DNA from: Erythrocercus mccallii
Taxonomy: Eukaryota > Chordata > Aves > Passeriformes > Dicruridae
Direction: 5' to 3'
NCBI GenBank assembly: GCA_013397435.1
Contig: VZRG01000356.1
Coordinates: forward strand, 434,001 to 498,000
Length of the DNA stretch: 64,000 nucleotides
The position numbers and the translations under genes were made by a program. The notes below the pieces were generated by a model, which did not search any database, had not been told where the DNA came from, and was given only the letters and a program-made list of their open reading frames with translations. Numbering within the stretch: position 1 is the first letter of the stretch; the number at the start of each line of letters is the position of its first letter. Positions 37,235 to 50,379 of the stretch are shown in pieces.

Positions 37235-40200
37235 GAGTACCTTGAGCTAGTGTTTTGTGTGCAGTGTTTCTGTCCATTGTGTGTTTGGACAAAGGTAACC
37301 GCTGTAGCTACCTATTTTGGCACGTAAATAAAATGGATAAGCAAAAAAAGAGTGAAACTTGTCAGGATGTGATGCCTGTAATTTAACAAGTAAACTGTAT
37401 GAGGTCATCTGGTTTGTGGCAGCACTTTTTTTGCTAACTGTATTTATTTTGATAGTATCTGGATTGTAGAAGGCCATGAGAAAAATTGGTTTAGGTTGAT
37501 AGAGCAGGTCACTGGTGATGGAAGCCTTTAGGAGAACACAAGTAGACTTCCATTGCTGCTTTAGTGCCATGGGTGTGTTTTAGCTTTGCCTCTGAAGTTG
37601 CTTTCTCTGTCATTTCTTATATGTTGGGGCTTTTTTGCTTTATGTGTCTCAGTTTCAACACTAAACATTGTTTCATTTGAAATTACAGAATTTTTAAATT
37701 TTTTTTTTAAAACTGAAGCATGTTTTCCTGTTTAACCACGACAGTGACTCTTGACTGATCTATTGCCTTCTGGTTTAGACTAGTTCAGCTGCTTCCTTTC
37801 TTCCTGCTAGCATAGGAAAATAGATCTAGACTTTTTACACTTAAAAAGTAGTTCTGAAACTGTAAAAAGAGCATTAGTGTTAAGCTCTCCCCTAGGGCTA
37901 GAATCTCCCTAGAGGAGATTATACTATGCTACTATTGCCAGTGTAGTATCTATGGGTTCTAAAACCACTCTTCCTCCCAATTTGCACAGATTTTCTGTAA
38001 TTTTTTTTTTATATATAGGTCTCAAGTGGTTGCATTGCTCTTAATGGAGGCCAAAACAATTTTAAACTGTTACACTCTTTTTTGTTGATTCCTCTTGCTA
38101 AGCTGAAACACTTACAGAGGGAAAGATAGGTAAACCTGGCATAGTGAAAAAATCGTAAGAGCTTAGAGAAGATGTAAATCCCATATTTTTCTTACCTGTT
38201 GAGAAAGAACTTGTTATTTGTGAACTATTCTGGATTTTTGTAGAAGTGTTGCAGTTCTTAATACTTGACTTCAAAACTAAATTTACCCGAGAAGCTAGTG
38301 TACATAATTTGAGATTATTACTGCTGACTAAAAGCTGGGTATGCCAGTTTTGAGCAACAGGCTACATGTTCATGAGTTCTATTTAATATGTTGGGTTTTT
38401 TTTTACTGTGCTGGTTCTGTATTGAAGAAGTAGCTACTTTGAAAGCAGTAGTACCTACATGGTTTTTTTCTGTGTTGCTACCACCAAGTTAGAAAATTGG
38501 AGGCTGTTGTCACTTAGCATGTTCTTACCCTGTTCCACATACCACCTCCATGTGGACTGTGACATAGAAACAAACAGCAGGAATACTTCTTGCCAATAGG
38601 TGCATTGTTCATATTATTTCTGTTTGAAAGCACCAGATTCTGGGAGCAGTAACAATGACATTAGGACAATTCTGGTAGAACTTTGCATTCTAAAAGTTCA
38701 TGATAGTATGATAGATTTCTAAACAGAGGAATTGTTGCTCTGGAAGAAGAAGTAGTTTCAGTACTTCTGTCTCCAGTCTCAACAACTTTGTTGTACTGGA
38801 TGAGGAAGATTGTCATGAAATGGTAGTTTCAGTTACTGAAGGTTTTTGCTTTAATGGTGTGAGACATGACCCTCGCTTAGTTTGTTAAGACCTTTCATGC
38901 TTATACAATAATCCTTCTTTCTCTGTGCATTTCTACTGCTTAAACATGTGACTTTCAAAATCAAACCCAAAAGCTGTGATTTGTCTTGGAGCTCCATATG
39001 GGCAAGTCTGTTTATAAAACTGAAGCAAGTAGTACTCTGTTCCTTTTCACAGCCCACCCAGAGCTGATCTCACCCTGATCTCTGGTGAGCTGGTCTCTGT
39101 TGGGACCTTGGACAGCCTGGCAGTCCATGTCCCCCACAAATGGGATACTTCTGGCCATGTCCATACAGGGGCTGGGTTTGGCTGCTGGGGGCTCCCCTGC
39201 TGGGGTGCACTGGAAAGTCATCTCCCTTGTGAGTGATGTTCAGCAAGACCCTTAACTTGCAGAGCTTAACAGTGTCTTTGGTTGGTAAGTATTGCTTGTG
39301 GCTATTCCTGACTATACTTGCAGCATTTGCAGCAAAATTGTTGAAACTGGTACTGTTAGATTAAATCTGTCTTTTACAAGAGACATTCCTGTTGAGGCTA
39401 GTGGAGACTTCAGATAGTTACACTATACTCCTTTTGTTTTGTCTGAATGTTTCTGTAGTTGCCATGATTTGCACAGAGGTGTTCAGTTTATGATAGTTAC
39501 TCTGTGGTTAGAATGATTATGTCTTTCCAGGCTTTCAAGGTAAATTATATTCAGAATTTCATCTGAATAGATGGCCAAACTGATGTTTGGCATCAGGAGA
39601 GAAATGACACACAGAACTCTTTCAGATCTTGGTTAGAACAATCTCCCCAAACTGTTCAGTTTATGCAGCTATTTATTTTGGTCTGTGACTGATATTTTCA
39701 AAGGCCTCCTCTATAAGGAATTCTTTGTTATAATTTTCTCTGCTATCAATGGGGAAGAAGGTGCATCTTTTTGAATCTACTTGCCCCAGAAAGTTGTAAA
39801 CTTTGCATAAAAAGTCAGGTCAAGTAGTCTAATGATTAAGAAGCATCAAGATTTGCATAGGGGCTGGGTATTATCATTGTATTTTTTTTTTCTTGTCTGC
39901 CTCCCCTGCCCTATCCTCGTAAACCTTAATTTTCACTGAGAAGCTGTGCAACTGCTGTAACTGATATACACTTGAATATATGAGAAGTTCCTAACTTCCG
40001 GCTAGCATGAGTCATTTGGGGTTTTTTCTTATTGAATTGGAACAAATTTGTTGATACTTAGAAAACCCTGCAACTGGTAGAAACCTTAAAAAAATCCAAC
40101 AAAAAATACATACAAAAAAAAGTAGAACCAGCAAAAACCACAAAACCCAAAAGTGCTTCAGTTTACTGATACAGGACTGTAATTAGATTAAAAATGGGCA

Positions 40201-40486
40201 TCCCTTAGTAGGGAACGTGCTGACGTTTGCAGAACCTCTACCTGCTCCCATCAGTCTATGCAGTCAGCCTTTGCATCCTGAATTGTCACTGTGGTGAAGC
40301 ACAGTAGGGGCCTGCGACATTGTACCTTTCTGAGGGATATGCTTTAAGTTAGTCCTCACAGGGAGAAAAGTGGCTATATTTTCACTAGTTTCCAAGAGTA
40401 AAATCATTCATAGGGTTGTTGAAGTGCTTCCAAGAACCTTTCTTATTTTCCCCATGGAGAGAGGAATCCATTGGTCTCTTTCCTTG
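37235..40486 (+). other. ANKRD28 intron 1, between LTR and CR1
   Basis: This is AT-rich intronic DNA with no recognised exon. A GC-richer block of unknown origin lies at about 39,045-39,235. It could be an old repeat, but I do not recognise the family. Confidence 0.6.
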
Positions 40487-41242
40487 TATAGAATCATTTT
40501 GAGTTGGAAAGGACCTAAAAGTTTTTCCAGTTCCAATGCCCCTTCCATGGTCAGGGACACCTCCCACTGGACCAGGTTGCTCAGAGCTCCAGCAAGCCAG
40601 GTCTTGAACACCTCCAGGGGTGGGGAGTCCACAGCCTCTCTGGGAAACCTGTACCTCACCACCCTTATAGAAGAGAATTTTTTCCAAATATCTAATCTGA
40701 ACCTCCTTTAGTTTAAGGCCATTCCTCCTTGTGCTATAACTCCATACCCTTGTGAAAAGCTTTCCAGCTTTCTTCTAGGCCCCCTTTAGGTCCTGGAAGG
40801 CTGCTGGAAGTTCTCCGTGGAGCCTTCTCTTCTCCATGTGAGCAGCCCCAACTCTCTCAGCCGGTGTTTGTAGGAGAGGTGCTACTGTCCTGTGTGATCA
40901 ACTTAATGGCTCTCCCCAGGGCTCATTCCAACAGGTCAAAGTCTTTGTTTTGCTGGGGGCCCCAGAAAAGGCCACAGCAGTCCAGGTGAGGTCTCAGTAG
41001 AGCAGAGCAGAGGGGGAGAATCACCTCCCGTGGCCTTCTGGCCATGCACTGTTTGATGGATCCCAGGACATGTTTGGGTCTCTGTGCTGCAAGCACACAT
41101 TGCTGGGTTACAGTGAGTTTCTTGTCCATCACACACCTGGGTCCTTCTCCCCAGGGCTACTCTTAATCCATTCTCAGCCCAGTCTGTACTTGTGTTTGGG
41201 ATTGCCCCAACCCACATGCAGGACTTCGCACTTGGCTGTGAA
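40487..41242 (-). mobile_element. CR1 LINE fragment with decayed reverse-transcriptase ORF2 C-terminus, antisense to ANKRD28
   Basis: The + strand starts TATAGAATCATTTTGAGTTG then GAAAGGACCT, which is the reverse complement of a CR1 3' end with a remnant of the ATTCTATGA octamer. Translation of the minus strand gives pieces of the CR1 ORF2 carboxy-terminal region: REVILPLCSALLRPHLDCCG and FWGPQQNKDFDLLE at 40,923-41,132, and later DSPPLEVFKTWLAGALSNLV within 40,408-40,662. The pieces lie in different frames with stops between them, so the reading frame is broken. The catalytic palm of the reverse transcriptase is upstream of what remains and is missing. At about 755 bases this is the longest of the three CR1 copies here, and is 5'-truncated. 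Confidence 0.95.
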
Positions 41243-44200
41243 GATGATGAATTATAGTGGTTTAGTTTAGAAACTGAAAACCATGGTAGCTGATAAACCT
41301 TTTTTTACTTTTGTGCCAATACAAACGTGATGCACGTCCTTATTTAGAAATACTGGAAATACAGTGCTAGCTACAGTATTTCGAACATGCACTTGCTGAA
41401 AGATAGGTGATAGGTTTTTGGGTGGAACATGCAGTCCACTTTATACGTGTTATGGGAATTGTTTACGCCTGGAAATTGTTCTTTTGGGGCAAATTATTCA
41501 GGAAATTGTGTCACCAGACAGCTACAAGCTATCCAAACACTTTGGTCATGTACAGATAAGAGACTTTAACATATCAATTATTTGTGCGTAACAGATACCA
41601 GAATGGTGCATGTTTCTTTCTTTGACCTTTCAAAATTTCAGTACCAGCTATAAAATATTGTGCTGCTATATAACACTTAGGGTGATGTAACTTAAATTAC
41701 TGTGTGGATTAAACAGATGAAGATAAAATTTATTTTTCTCCTAATCTTAGTAATACTGGGTGGGTGGAGGTTCATTGTTGGTTTGGAGTTTTTTTGTTTA
41801 TTTGTTTGGATTTTTTAAAGTTTTTCTTTTCCCTGTATTTTTAACTGATTCTGTCACCTCATACAGAAAACTTGTTTCTGAATTTTCACTGAGTTAAAAA
41901 ACTGGATGCCTGTGGCACCTAGTATGTGTGGTCTAACATTTGTGCAGATGTTGTGGTAGCTCTTTAATGCAAATAATGGGGAGCAAAATAAGTTTTAGGT
42001 GTGTTACCTTGGATTCTTTCTCCAGTGTGCACTTCAAGATGACCTCCTTTTAATCTTTTAAGTGACTACTTGTGATATTTCCCTTGCTGCTGACCAGATG
42101 GTGATAGTAATGACTGAAAAATAAGCTCCCTTCCATGATGAATGGAATTTATCAGCTGCTGCTTTTTGGCAGAGGTGGGAGGGAATGTGTTGTAAAAATA
42201 TGCTGACTGGCAGTTTGCTTGTTCCGTGTCTGTAAAAGCCAGGAGTTCTGTGGGATAAGAAGTTGGTTGCATGTTTCTCTCATATGGAAAGTGAATATTT
42301 TTGTCCTTCCTGATCATGTTTTGATGCTACAGGAATTCCACTTCAAAATATGTAAAACAAAGCTTGTATTAAGAAAAGAATAAATGCTTGAGAACCTTTT
42401 CCTCCTCCCTTAGGCTTGGTAAAGAGATGGAGTAACGACTTATTTTTACATTTGTTTTTAATAATTTTATTTTTTTAATAGAAAGTTTTGCAGATTTTAC
42501 GAAAATTTTAACTTTGTATTCATTAATATTATAAATACTTTAGAGAACAGAATTCAAGTGTTCTTTCTTAGGTCATGAAATTTGAAGTAGCATCTAAAGA
42601 AATTATATAATGTAGCTGGTTTTCATTTTTAAGAACTGACAATATCCTCTAAAATGGCTTTGTCTTGCATATGTAGGTAAAGATAAATATTTCAAAAGAA
42701 TGAGTCTTTTTTTCTGTGGATATTAACATTTCTTGGATAATGTTAATTCAGTTAACCCTGCAGTATTTTAAAAGAGTTGATAATACCCCTAGCAAATAAC
42801 ATTACAGGCCTATTGCATATATATTACTCTTTATTTTTCACAGTTGAAGACTTTATAATTTTAGTTAGCAAGGAGTAGTTTGTCAGATTATCGGTCTTGA
42901 GATACGTAGTATGGGACTTGACTATTCATATAGATATGCCACAGAGTTCACAATCAAGAAGGAAGAAATGGCAGAGATTTGGTGTTTTTCTCATACATGT
43001 CACTGTGTTGGAACACACTTTTACTTCCAGTATGAGAATCTGGGGGAAGTTATGAATTTTATTAATATTCTTAGGTGATCATGTGTGTAACTTTGAAGGT
43101 TTTCATGTACTTCAAAGAGTAAAAGGCTTTTACGTCATGACAGAAATTTATCCAGAGGCTATTTCTGTCATTTGGGGAGGAACATTTCCAGTCTCATTTT
43201 TCATATGGCAGTAGTCCTGTTTTATCTTCCTGGTCTCTCTGTGGAGAGTTACAGCGGCTGTGGTTTCTTCTTTGCAGTTTGCAGGGTCTGAAGCTGGAGA
43301 GAAGAGGGACCTTGTCCTTCTGTCTTCCATGATTCAGTGTTTGTGGGGGGGCAGAGTTCCTCACTGCTTATCAAAAATTAATGCCAAAGTAGCTTCTTAC
43401 TAAGAGAAAAGGAGCAATAGACCAAATAATGTCATCTAAAGATTGACATTTCCAAAGAGGACAACATTTCATTACAAGTAAAAGAAATTAATTGGAGTTT
43501 TTAAAAAAGAGAGAAAAACAAAACTATGAGAGCATAGACCTTAAGTATTCTTTAAATGGCCATGAGGTGTCAGTGTACATCTAAAAAGGAACTTGGGTGA
43601 TCAACACTTCTGAAAAAATGGTTGCCTTTATTTCCTAGGCCCTGAAATAATCTCTAGGGGAGAAGGTTACAATAGCTGAGTCAAGGCTATAAAATATTAT
43701 ATCTGCATGACTTAAAGGTTACATTTTCATAGTTATGTGGTGTTTTTTAACCAAGATGTGTATGTTTGCTGATGTATTTCTAGACTCTAGTTTAGTTTGA
43801 AAACCAGTTCATGAGTTCAGAGGTGTTCTCTCTTCATTGCTCTGCATTATAAGCATGCTGGTTGCATGAGGTATTTTCTGAGGAACACATTCCACAGCTT
43901 GGTACGTAATATATAAACAAATAGGACTATTCCTAACCATATTACTGACTTCTTGTTACTAAATATTGAAGTCTTCCTAACATATTTATATTTTATAGAA
44001 ACCTGGTATTGGTTTTTCATAAAGCTTTTATAAAATAAAATTGTTTTGCCAAGAAGAGGTAGAAAACAATTGCATAAGAGATGCCCTGTGGCCTTGTTTT
44101 TGCCACAAAACTTGACCAAATACTCTCCCTTTTTATACCCACTTATTTGTTAAGTGGCGTTTGGCTTTTTGTAGGTTCTAAGATACCTAATCCTAAAGGA

Positions 44201-46190
44201 GCTTTAGAGGCAAGGGTATATAGACATAATTTTATTAATATTTTGAATAAGTAATATGCAGTTGATGTGTATTGTGTATTATGTATTGTGTTTTGATACC
44301 ATCTTTCTGATTCTGTATGATAATATTCCTTTATAATGCAATTTGTTGGCTCTTAAGAATGCCAAAATTTACTTTGCAAGATCTCCTCTAGGTGTCGTCT
44401 TAATTAAATAAATCACTGATGGAAGCCAGTGGTAGCAACATCCTGGAAGACATGAAGCCCAAAAGAATCCTGATTGAAAAAAAAATACAAACTCCCCCCC
44501 GCCCCGCAACTCACAAGTTTTAGATCATGTATGGACAATTGTGTAAAAGTTGTAACTACCTTGTTGTGCTTGTATTTAATATTGCTTGTGTGTGGATTTT
44601 GGATAATAATTGGTTTTGTCTGCTTTTCTTGAAGTCTGAGCCCTAAAAGTCTCTAGTATTTTCTTTATAAAGCCATATGCTTTATGAATGCTGTTACTAC
44701 TGTAGGGACAATTTGATTAACACAATCTGTGAAATTTCTATGTTGCAAAATGCTTTTTTTAAAAAGGAAATTTACTAGGAGCAATTTACATACTGAATCA
44801 TGGGAGGAGAAACTTAGAATTCTTTGCATAACTATGGTTTTGTGTAATTGGAAAGAATTTAAGGAATGATATACTTAGTTGTAGTAGTGTCCAAGTTTGG
44901 AAAAGTTCAGGTGTCATGAAAACTGTTTTGAGAAATTTTAAGGAAAATACAAGGAATGGAATAGTTACGATACATGGCTGATGGGTGTGAGTTTGCAAAA
45001 CCGTCTCATCACTGTGTGTTGCAGTGAGCAGTTTGAATGCTCCCACTGCTCTGTGGCAGCTGCAGGCCCATGGTGAGCTGGCTCAAACAATTCACCAGCA
45101 AAATTAAGTAAATAGGGGCAGTTGGATCATACAAGTTGCCTGTGCTGGCTCAGGAAAGGGATGTGAATGTGCAAGGATCCTGTGGGGAAGGGAGGAGTGA
45201 AGAGTCTGTCTGGTGACCAGCAGTTAAAATCAGCCTAATACTCTTCTTCAATTGTCACTTTAAAAAAAAAAGAAGGCAACCTACAAATAAACAGATTTCT
45301 AGGGTGGTAAGAGTTTAATTAGCATTCTAAAGTAATACTCTGTTGCATTTTATGAAATTTCATTTGGTAATAGACTTTTTAAGCAAAGTGCTTTTTAATC
45401 TTTCAAATACAGAATTGAAAAATTGATAGGAAAAGTAACTAAGTGTAGTGAAGGTTGTGTACATGCCCTTATCCTGTAGCAATGCGTAAGAGCCCTCCTG
45501 AAAGCTGCTTCCTTTGTGGGCATTGTGGGGAGGACTCCTTGGAAGGTTTGAAGCGGGCAGGGAAGATTTTTGTCTGCAGCTGTGTTTCTCCTTGCTCAGT
45601 TTGGGAAAAGCCACATCTATTTGGGCAGCTGCAGAAGTTTTAGATGGGCCCTCTCATCCTGTAGTAGTGCCTGGGTGTGTGTGTGTGAATATGTGGATTT
45701 TATCCAACTGTGTTTTACAAAGTGTTTTCAGTTGCCAGACAGGAGCTTTTTCTTGGACACGAGGGAGATGTAAGGGGTTCCTAGAAACTTCTAGGAAGTT
45801 TAGCTATCCCCAAAGAGCAAATCCTGATGCTTGAGACAGCTGTAGACACACACGATTTTAAAGATGATAAAAATAATTTGTGTACAGTGACACTGACTGT
45901 TTACATACTGAAGAGAGAAAAATAAAATGTGTCATCCATAGCAACTAGGATTCATTTTGCTCATTTACATGCAGTATTTTGAGTTCCTGATATGTATGGA
46001 AACCAAAATTTCACATATGAGCAAGCCAGCTGAACTGTGGCTTCTGTGGTCACAGTCTATTTCTGTCTACCCAAAACTGAATTAAAAGTATTGCACTATT
46101 AGGAATGTTATATGCATTTTTAGTATTACAAGTTAAATATTTATTCAAAAGTTTGTTCCAACTCTTGTAACTCTTCTGCAAGAGAGAACT

Positions 46191-46230
46191 GATTTTAAGA
46201 AAGTTTTCTTTAAAAGAAAACTTTTAAATC
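46191..46230. repeat. imperfect AT-rich palindrome
   Basis: The core is AAGTTTTCTTT at 46,201-46,211, a single A, then AAAGAAAACTT at 46,213-46,223: a perfect 11-bp inverted repeat around one base. One further pair extends it outward, and with a small indel the flanks GATTTTAAG and TTTTAAATC also pair. It could form a long AT-rich hairpin or cruciform; no function is implied. Confidence 0.8.
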
Positions 46231-49200
46231 TTCTAAAAAAATAATGTGTTCAGGACCTTTTCCTCCCAAACTCCATCCTGGGAAAAAAGCCCTCACCAAA
46301 AAAAGCCCCTTTTTCACCTCCTCCATCCCTGCAACAACACTCATCCCTGGGTGGAACAGGGAGGGGGAGACTGGGTTGTAGGCAGATTGTACCATCACAT
46401 GACTAATGAGTAGGAAAATCTGAACAGAAACTTTTAAAGGCCACAGTTTTTCTGTTTTCTTTTAGAGCTATGAAACAATTCAGCCTCTTCGTCCCCTCAG
46501 TATTACGGACTCCCTCAACTTTTTACTAGAAGAGTTTCAGTAATGACAGAAGTATTGAATAGGTATTTTGAATGAGCAAACTTCGTAGTCCTTTTCTTCT
46601 TAACAAAATCAGAGCTTTGTTTTTAATAACAGAAATTATATGGTCCTCCTAGAAAATAGATGCTGCTATCACTCTGTCATTCTAAATAGTTTCCTGATAT
46701 AGGTAGATAATGCATTTTAGTTCTTTTACTTATCAGACTGAGTGAATAGCAGACATACATTTGAAGCTGAGTAAACTTTCCTTCCCTAAGATGGTCAGAT
46801 TTGGAAGTGTTCTCTTCCTGATGCCCTTCTAGTAGAGGTAAAGCAGCCTGTAGTGTATAGTTGCTCCTACTTAGGTTTTATCTTTGTTCCTCAATCCAAC
46901 CTGTTTTATTTCCCCTTTTGGTCATTTCACCACTGGAAGCCAGTGAGTGCTGTTTAACACTTCTTTGGGTGCATTGCTGTGCTCTGGTTCTTAGTTTTTC
47001 ACAGGGTGTTCATTACTTCTCACTCTTAATTTGTTATGTCTTCTTGCTTCTGTGACTGGATTAACATTTTGTTAGTATTTGCTGCTGAAATAACACAACT
47101 GTGAGTCCAAGCAAAAGATGGACTAAGATAAAACCCTGCTGATATTGCTGAAATGAGACAGGTAATGGACTGTTTGTTGTAGCAGCATATCCAAGCTGAT
47201 TCTTGCAAATACTGCTAAAATCAAACTTAAATAAGCATAATTAGCAGTTGGAAGTCAGTGAGCTTTCTGACCCTGGCTAACAGAGATAGATCCACTGAGC
47301 TGCTTGAGTTTTGTGCTTTGGGAGGAGAGGGGAGGGCAAAAATAATCCCAACTCTTTCCTTTTTACTAATTCTTTGATAATTGAATGGTTCTGTTGAAAG
47401 CAGATCTGTCAGTATTGTTTATTTTTTTGAATAGGCAACTGCTGTTTGTTACGTGAGAAAAGCAACTGGTTCTGGAAATGTTCTAAACTGATGTGAGTCA
47501 TCAGTGAAGGATTTAAATAGTTGAATATGATGTTTGTTTCCTCCCTTCCATGGCTCAAAATGGTATGATTCATTTTTTAGTGTTTCCCAGATAATAGTCT
47601 GAGTGCAAGTGGTATGTGTTTCTGACTCAAGTTCCTAAATGTTAGTGGAGCACTCCCAACCACTGCTGATTTTGGCCATGTGGGAATTCCATAGGAACTT
47701 CTGACAAATGTATAAAAGCAAACATTTTGTAACGATGGTAACTTAGCCACAAGGATTGATGTGGTTGGTGACATAAAACTTTGAAAGTCCTCTTCTGACT
47801 GGCATAACTGACTTGACTTTTCTGCCTAAAATGTGTTAAGTGGTATAGGATAAAAATTCAGTTATGAGAACCACTTTTCAAGTGTGTAGAATGTCTTGTA
47901 GAACCTAGAATTTGTGTAACATTTTTACATGGCTGCCTGCTACTTTTTCTATCTTCCAAAACTGAGGTGTTTTTTATGAACCCACATCTCCTCTATAGTT
48001 CCATATGCCCTTAGCCACTTTCAGGTTTCTTTGTTCTTTCTACATAACTTGGAGCATCAAAAACAGTGCATACTCCAGTGCTAACTGAAATGATGCTGAA
48101 AAAAATCAGTTAGCTAGTGAATTCACAGGGGAAGGAGAAGAGGGAAAGAATTGGCACATCTATGTTAAAGAATGGTATTAGGAGGATAACCTTGATGTGA
48201 CCTGGAAAGGACTAATTGATTTGTCTGTCATCCCAAGCTCATCAAACATGCTCCAATGAAAGGTTTTATATATGATCAGTATAGTGGAGATTGGGATTGC
48301 ATCAGAGTGGTTACTCACCATAGGCAGCAGAGCAATTCTCATTTCTAGAAATCTACCTGACTACTATTTTCTTCTTCAGAAGCTCAGTAGCATGGCAGCC
48401 CAACACAGTTTTAATTAGGAAATGATAAACTTTATGCCAGATTTCTTGGCTCCAATGAGAACCTCCTCATTTTCAGTCTGAACACCAGCACTGTCCAGTG
48501 CTGAATCTGGGTGTTTTGCATTGTGCTGCCTTTCCTTTAACAGGGTTTCCAGCCTTCCAGCCAAAGAACCTGGGCAAGAAAAGGAGGAAAGGATAAAGGT
48601 TATTGGTTTATAACCCATCCAGCTAAATGAGCCTCAGTGGGGAAGCTGAGCCCTACAGACCAAATGTAATGTGTTCCTATTATCTGCTGGAGGAACAGCA
48701 GTTTGCTCAAAAACAAACCAGAAAAGGATACAAATCCAGGGAAATTGGGACTTCTTTTCCCATGTAGCAATGAAAGATCACACTCAGGTTTTTTTGAGTA
48801 AGCAGCTGCCAGGTGAGAATTGCTTCTTTTGGGATAAAAACATAGAGAATTGGTTGCAGTGCATCAGAGACAGAAGCCTGTTATGCCATACATTAGAAAA
48901 TCCCAAGGAATTTCTGGTATTCAAGGATGCAGTCTCTGAGAGGCTTGTTGTGCTCTTGTGTGTTATGGTGTCTGTCCTTGAACCCCATACTACTCACAAA
49001 CACATTAATTCCTATTGAAGAGGGAAGAGCAAACCTATTGCATGGTGAAAAGTAAGGCAATGTTATGTTGACCTTCTGTGATGTGGGCTAGTTTTCTGTA
49101 ATGAATAATGAGTTTGATTCTTTTTTTTCTCTGCGGGAACAGTATTGCAGGAAGAAATTTTCAAAGAGGAAATATGTAAAATCAGCACTTCCTCTGTTCA

Positions 49201-50346
49201 TCTTAAGCTTGACTATAGATCAGTAGAAAAGTAGATCAAAGGAGATGTACTAATTCCTCTCAGCATATGCGTGCGCCCACAGGCCCAAAGGGAATTCTTA
49301 GTTGTTTTACCAGCTGCACTAATATAATTTAGTAGGATCATATTTTGTTAATTTATAGGAGTGTGTACAGTACTGGTATAAACACTTTCAAAGCAAGGTG
49401 ATAGATGATATAGGATGATGATTAGGAATTCTGCAGTTGTTCATTTGCTCCAGCCAAGCTACCTGTTTCTTCTCCTTGGGAAAATGTAGTAGCATCGTTC
49501 CCTGAAGCATCAGGCTGTCAGTGCCAGCTGTGACAGTGGGTTGCTCTTCCAATGTGTCTGGATTGTTATTTTTGCTCTGCTCTTGTTGGCATGCCTGTCC
49601 AGCCTCACATCCCAGCAACGGGCTGGGTGTGCTGGGAGAGGGTGGTTGACATGTGACAGAGCAAACGGGGACTACTGAGACTGAGCCTTTGATTGTTGTT
49701 TCGTTTTCATCAACTCTGCTTTTAGAGCTGGTGTGTACAGCTGAAATTGCTGCCCTCAGTAATTATTCCTAGAAAGACACTGTGATTATTATTGAAATTG
49801 ATGCCATTTTCAGTGCCAAAACCCAAAATTGCCTGTGGACATGATCTGAGCTGGAAGGAGCTAAGGAGGCTAGAAGAATTGCTCCTATCAGTGTCTTTTT
49901 TGCCTTTGCTCTGCCAACAGGTGGAAATATTTTTTTACAAACCTGTGGACCTTGCCTTTTGTATTTTGAAAACGTTTTTAAAAGCTGTCATGCTTGCAAA
50001 AACCTTTAGCGTACAGCTAATAGTTTTGTGTTTGTGTGGGTTTAACAAATGCTGAAGTGTTTTGCCTCCTTCTCTCTTTGACTAAACTGGTATTTTAAGA
50101 TAATATCTTCTCCATTTTCCAACAGAAGTCATCTTCTTTCACTTAACCTTCTCCCAAAAAGAAAAATTGCTTAAAAAACAACATGTCTTCTGTCCAAAAT
50201 CCATGCCACAGTAGCTAAAGTAGTTTGTCAAGATCTTTGTTTATCTTCATGGATGCAAACTTACCTTAACTATTCATAACAATATATGTGGATAGATGCA
50301 CCTTTTTGTGGTCTCTCTTCCATGAAACTTGACTTCTAGTCAATTT

Positions 50347-50379
50347 CACAAGTCTGACAATACCACTGTCAGACTTGTG
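50347..50379. repeat. perfect 13-bp inverted repeat, 7-base loop
   Basis: The left arm CACAAGTCTGACA (50,347-50,359) is the exact reverse complement of the right arm TGTCAGACTTGTG (50,367-50,379), with ATACCAC between. The next outward bases do not pair, so the stem stops at 13 bp. That is too short for a typical microRNA precursor. It could be a remnant of a small inverted-repeat transposon, a protein-binding palindrome, or chance. Confidence 0.9.

Noticed and set aside
40923..41132. 69-codon minus-strand frame as a host gene
   Set aside because: It is the C-terminal part of CR1 ORF2 within a truncated retrotransposon, not a host gene.
45675..45687. (GT)n microsatellite
   Set aside because: Only about 6.5 units, too short to list as a repeat feature of note.
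50347..50379. microRNA precursor
   Set aside because: The stem is only 13 bp and does not extend outward. Typical precursors need about 30 paired bases.
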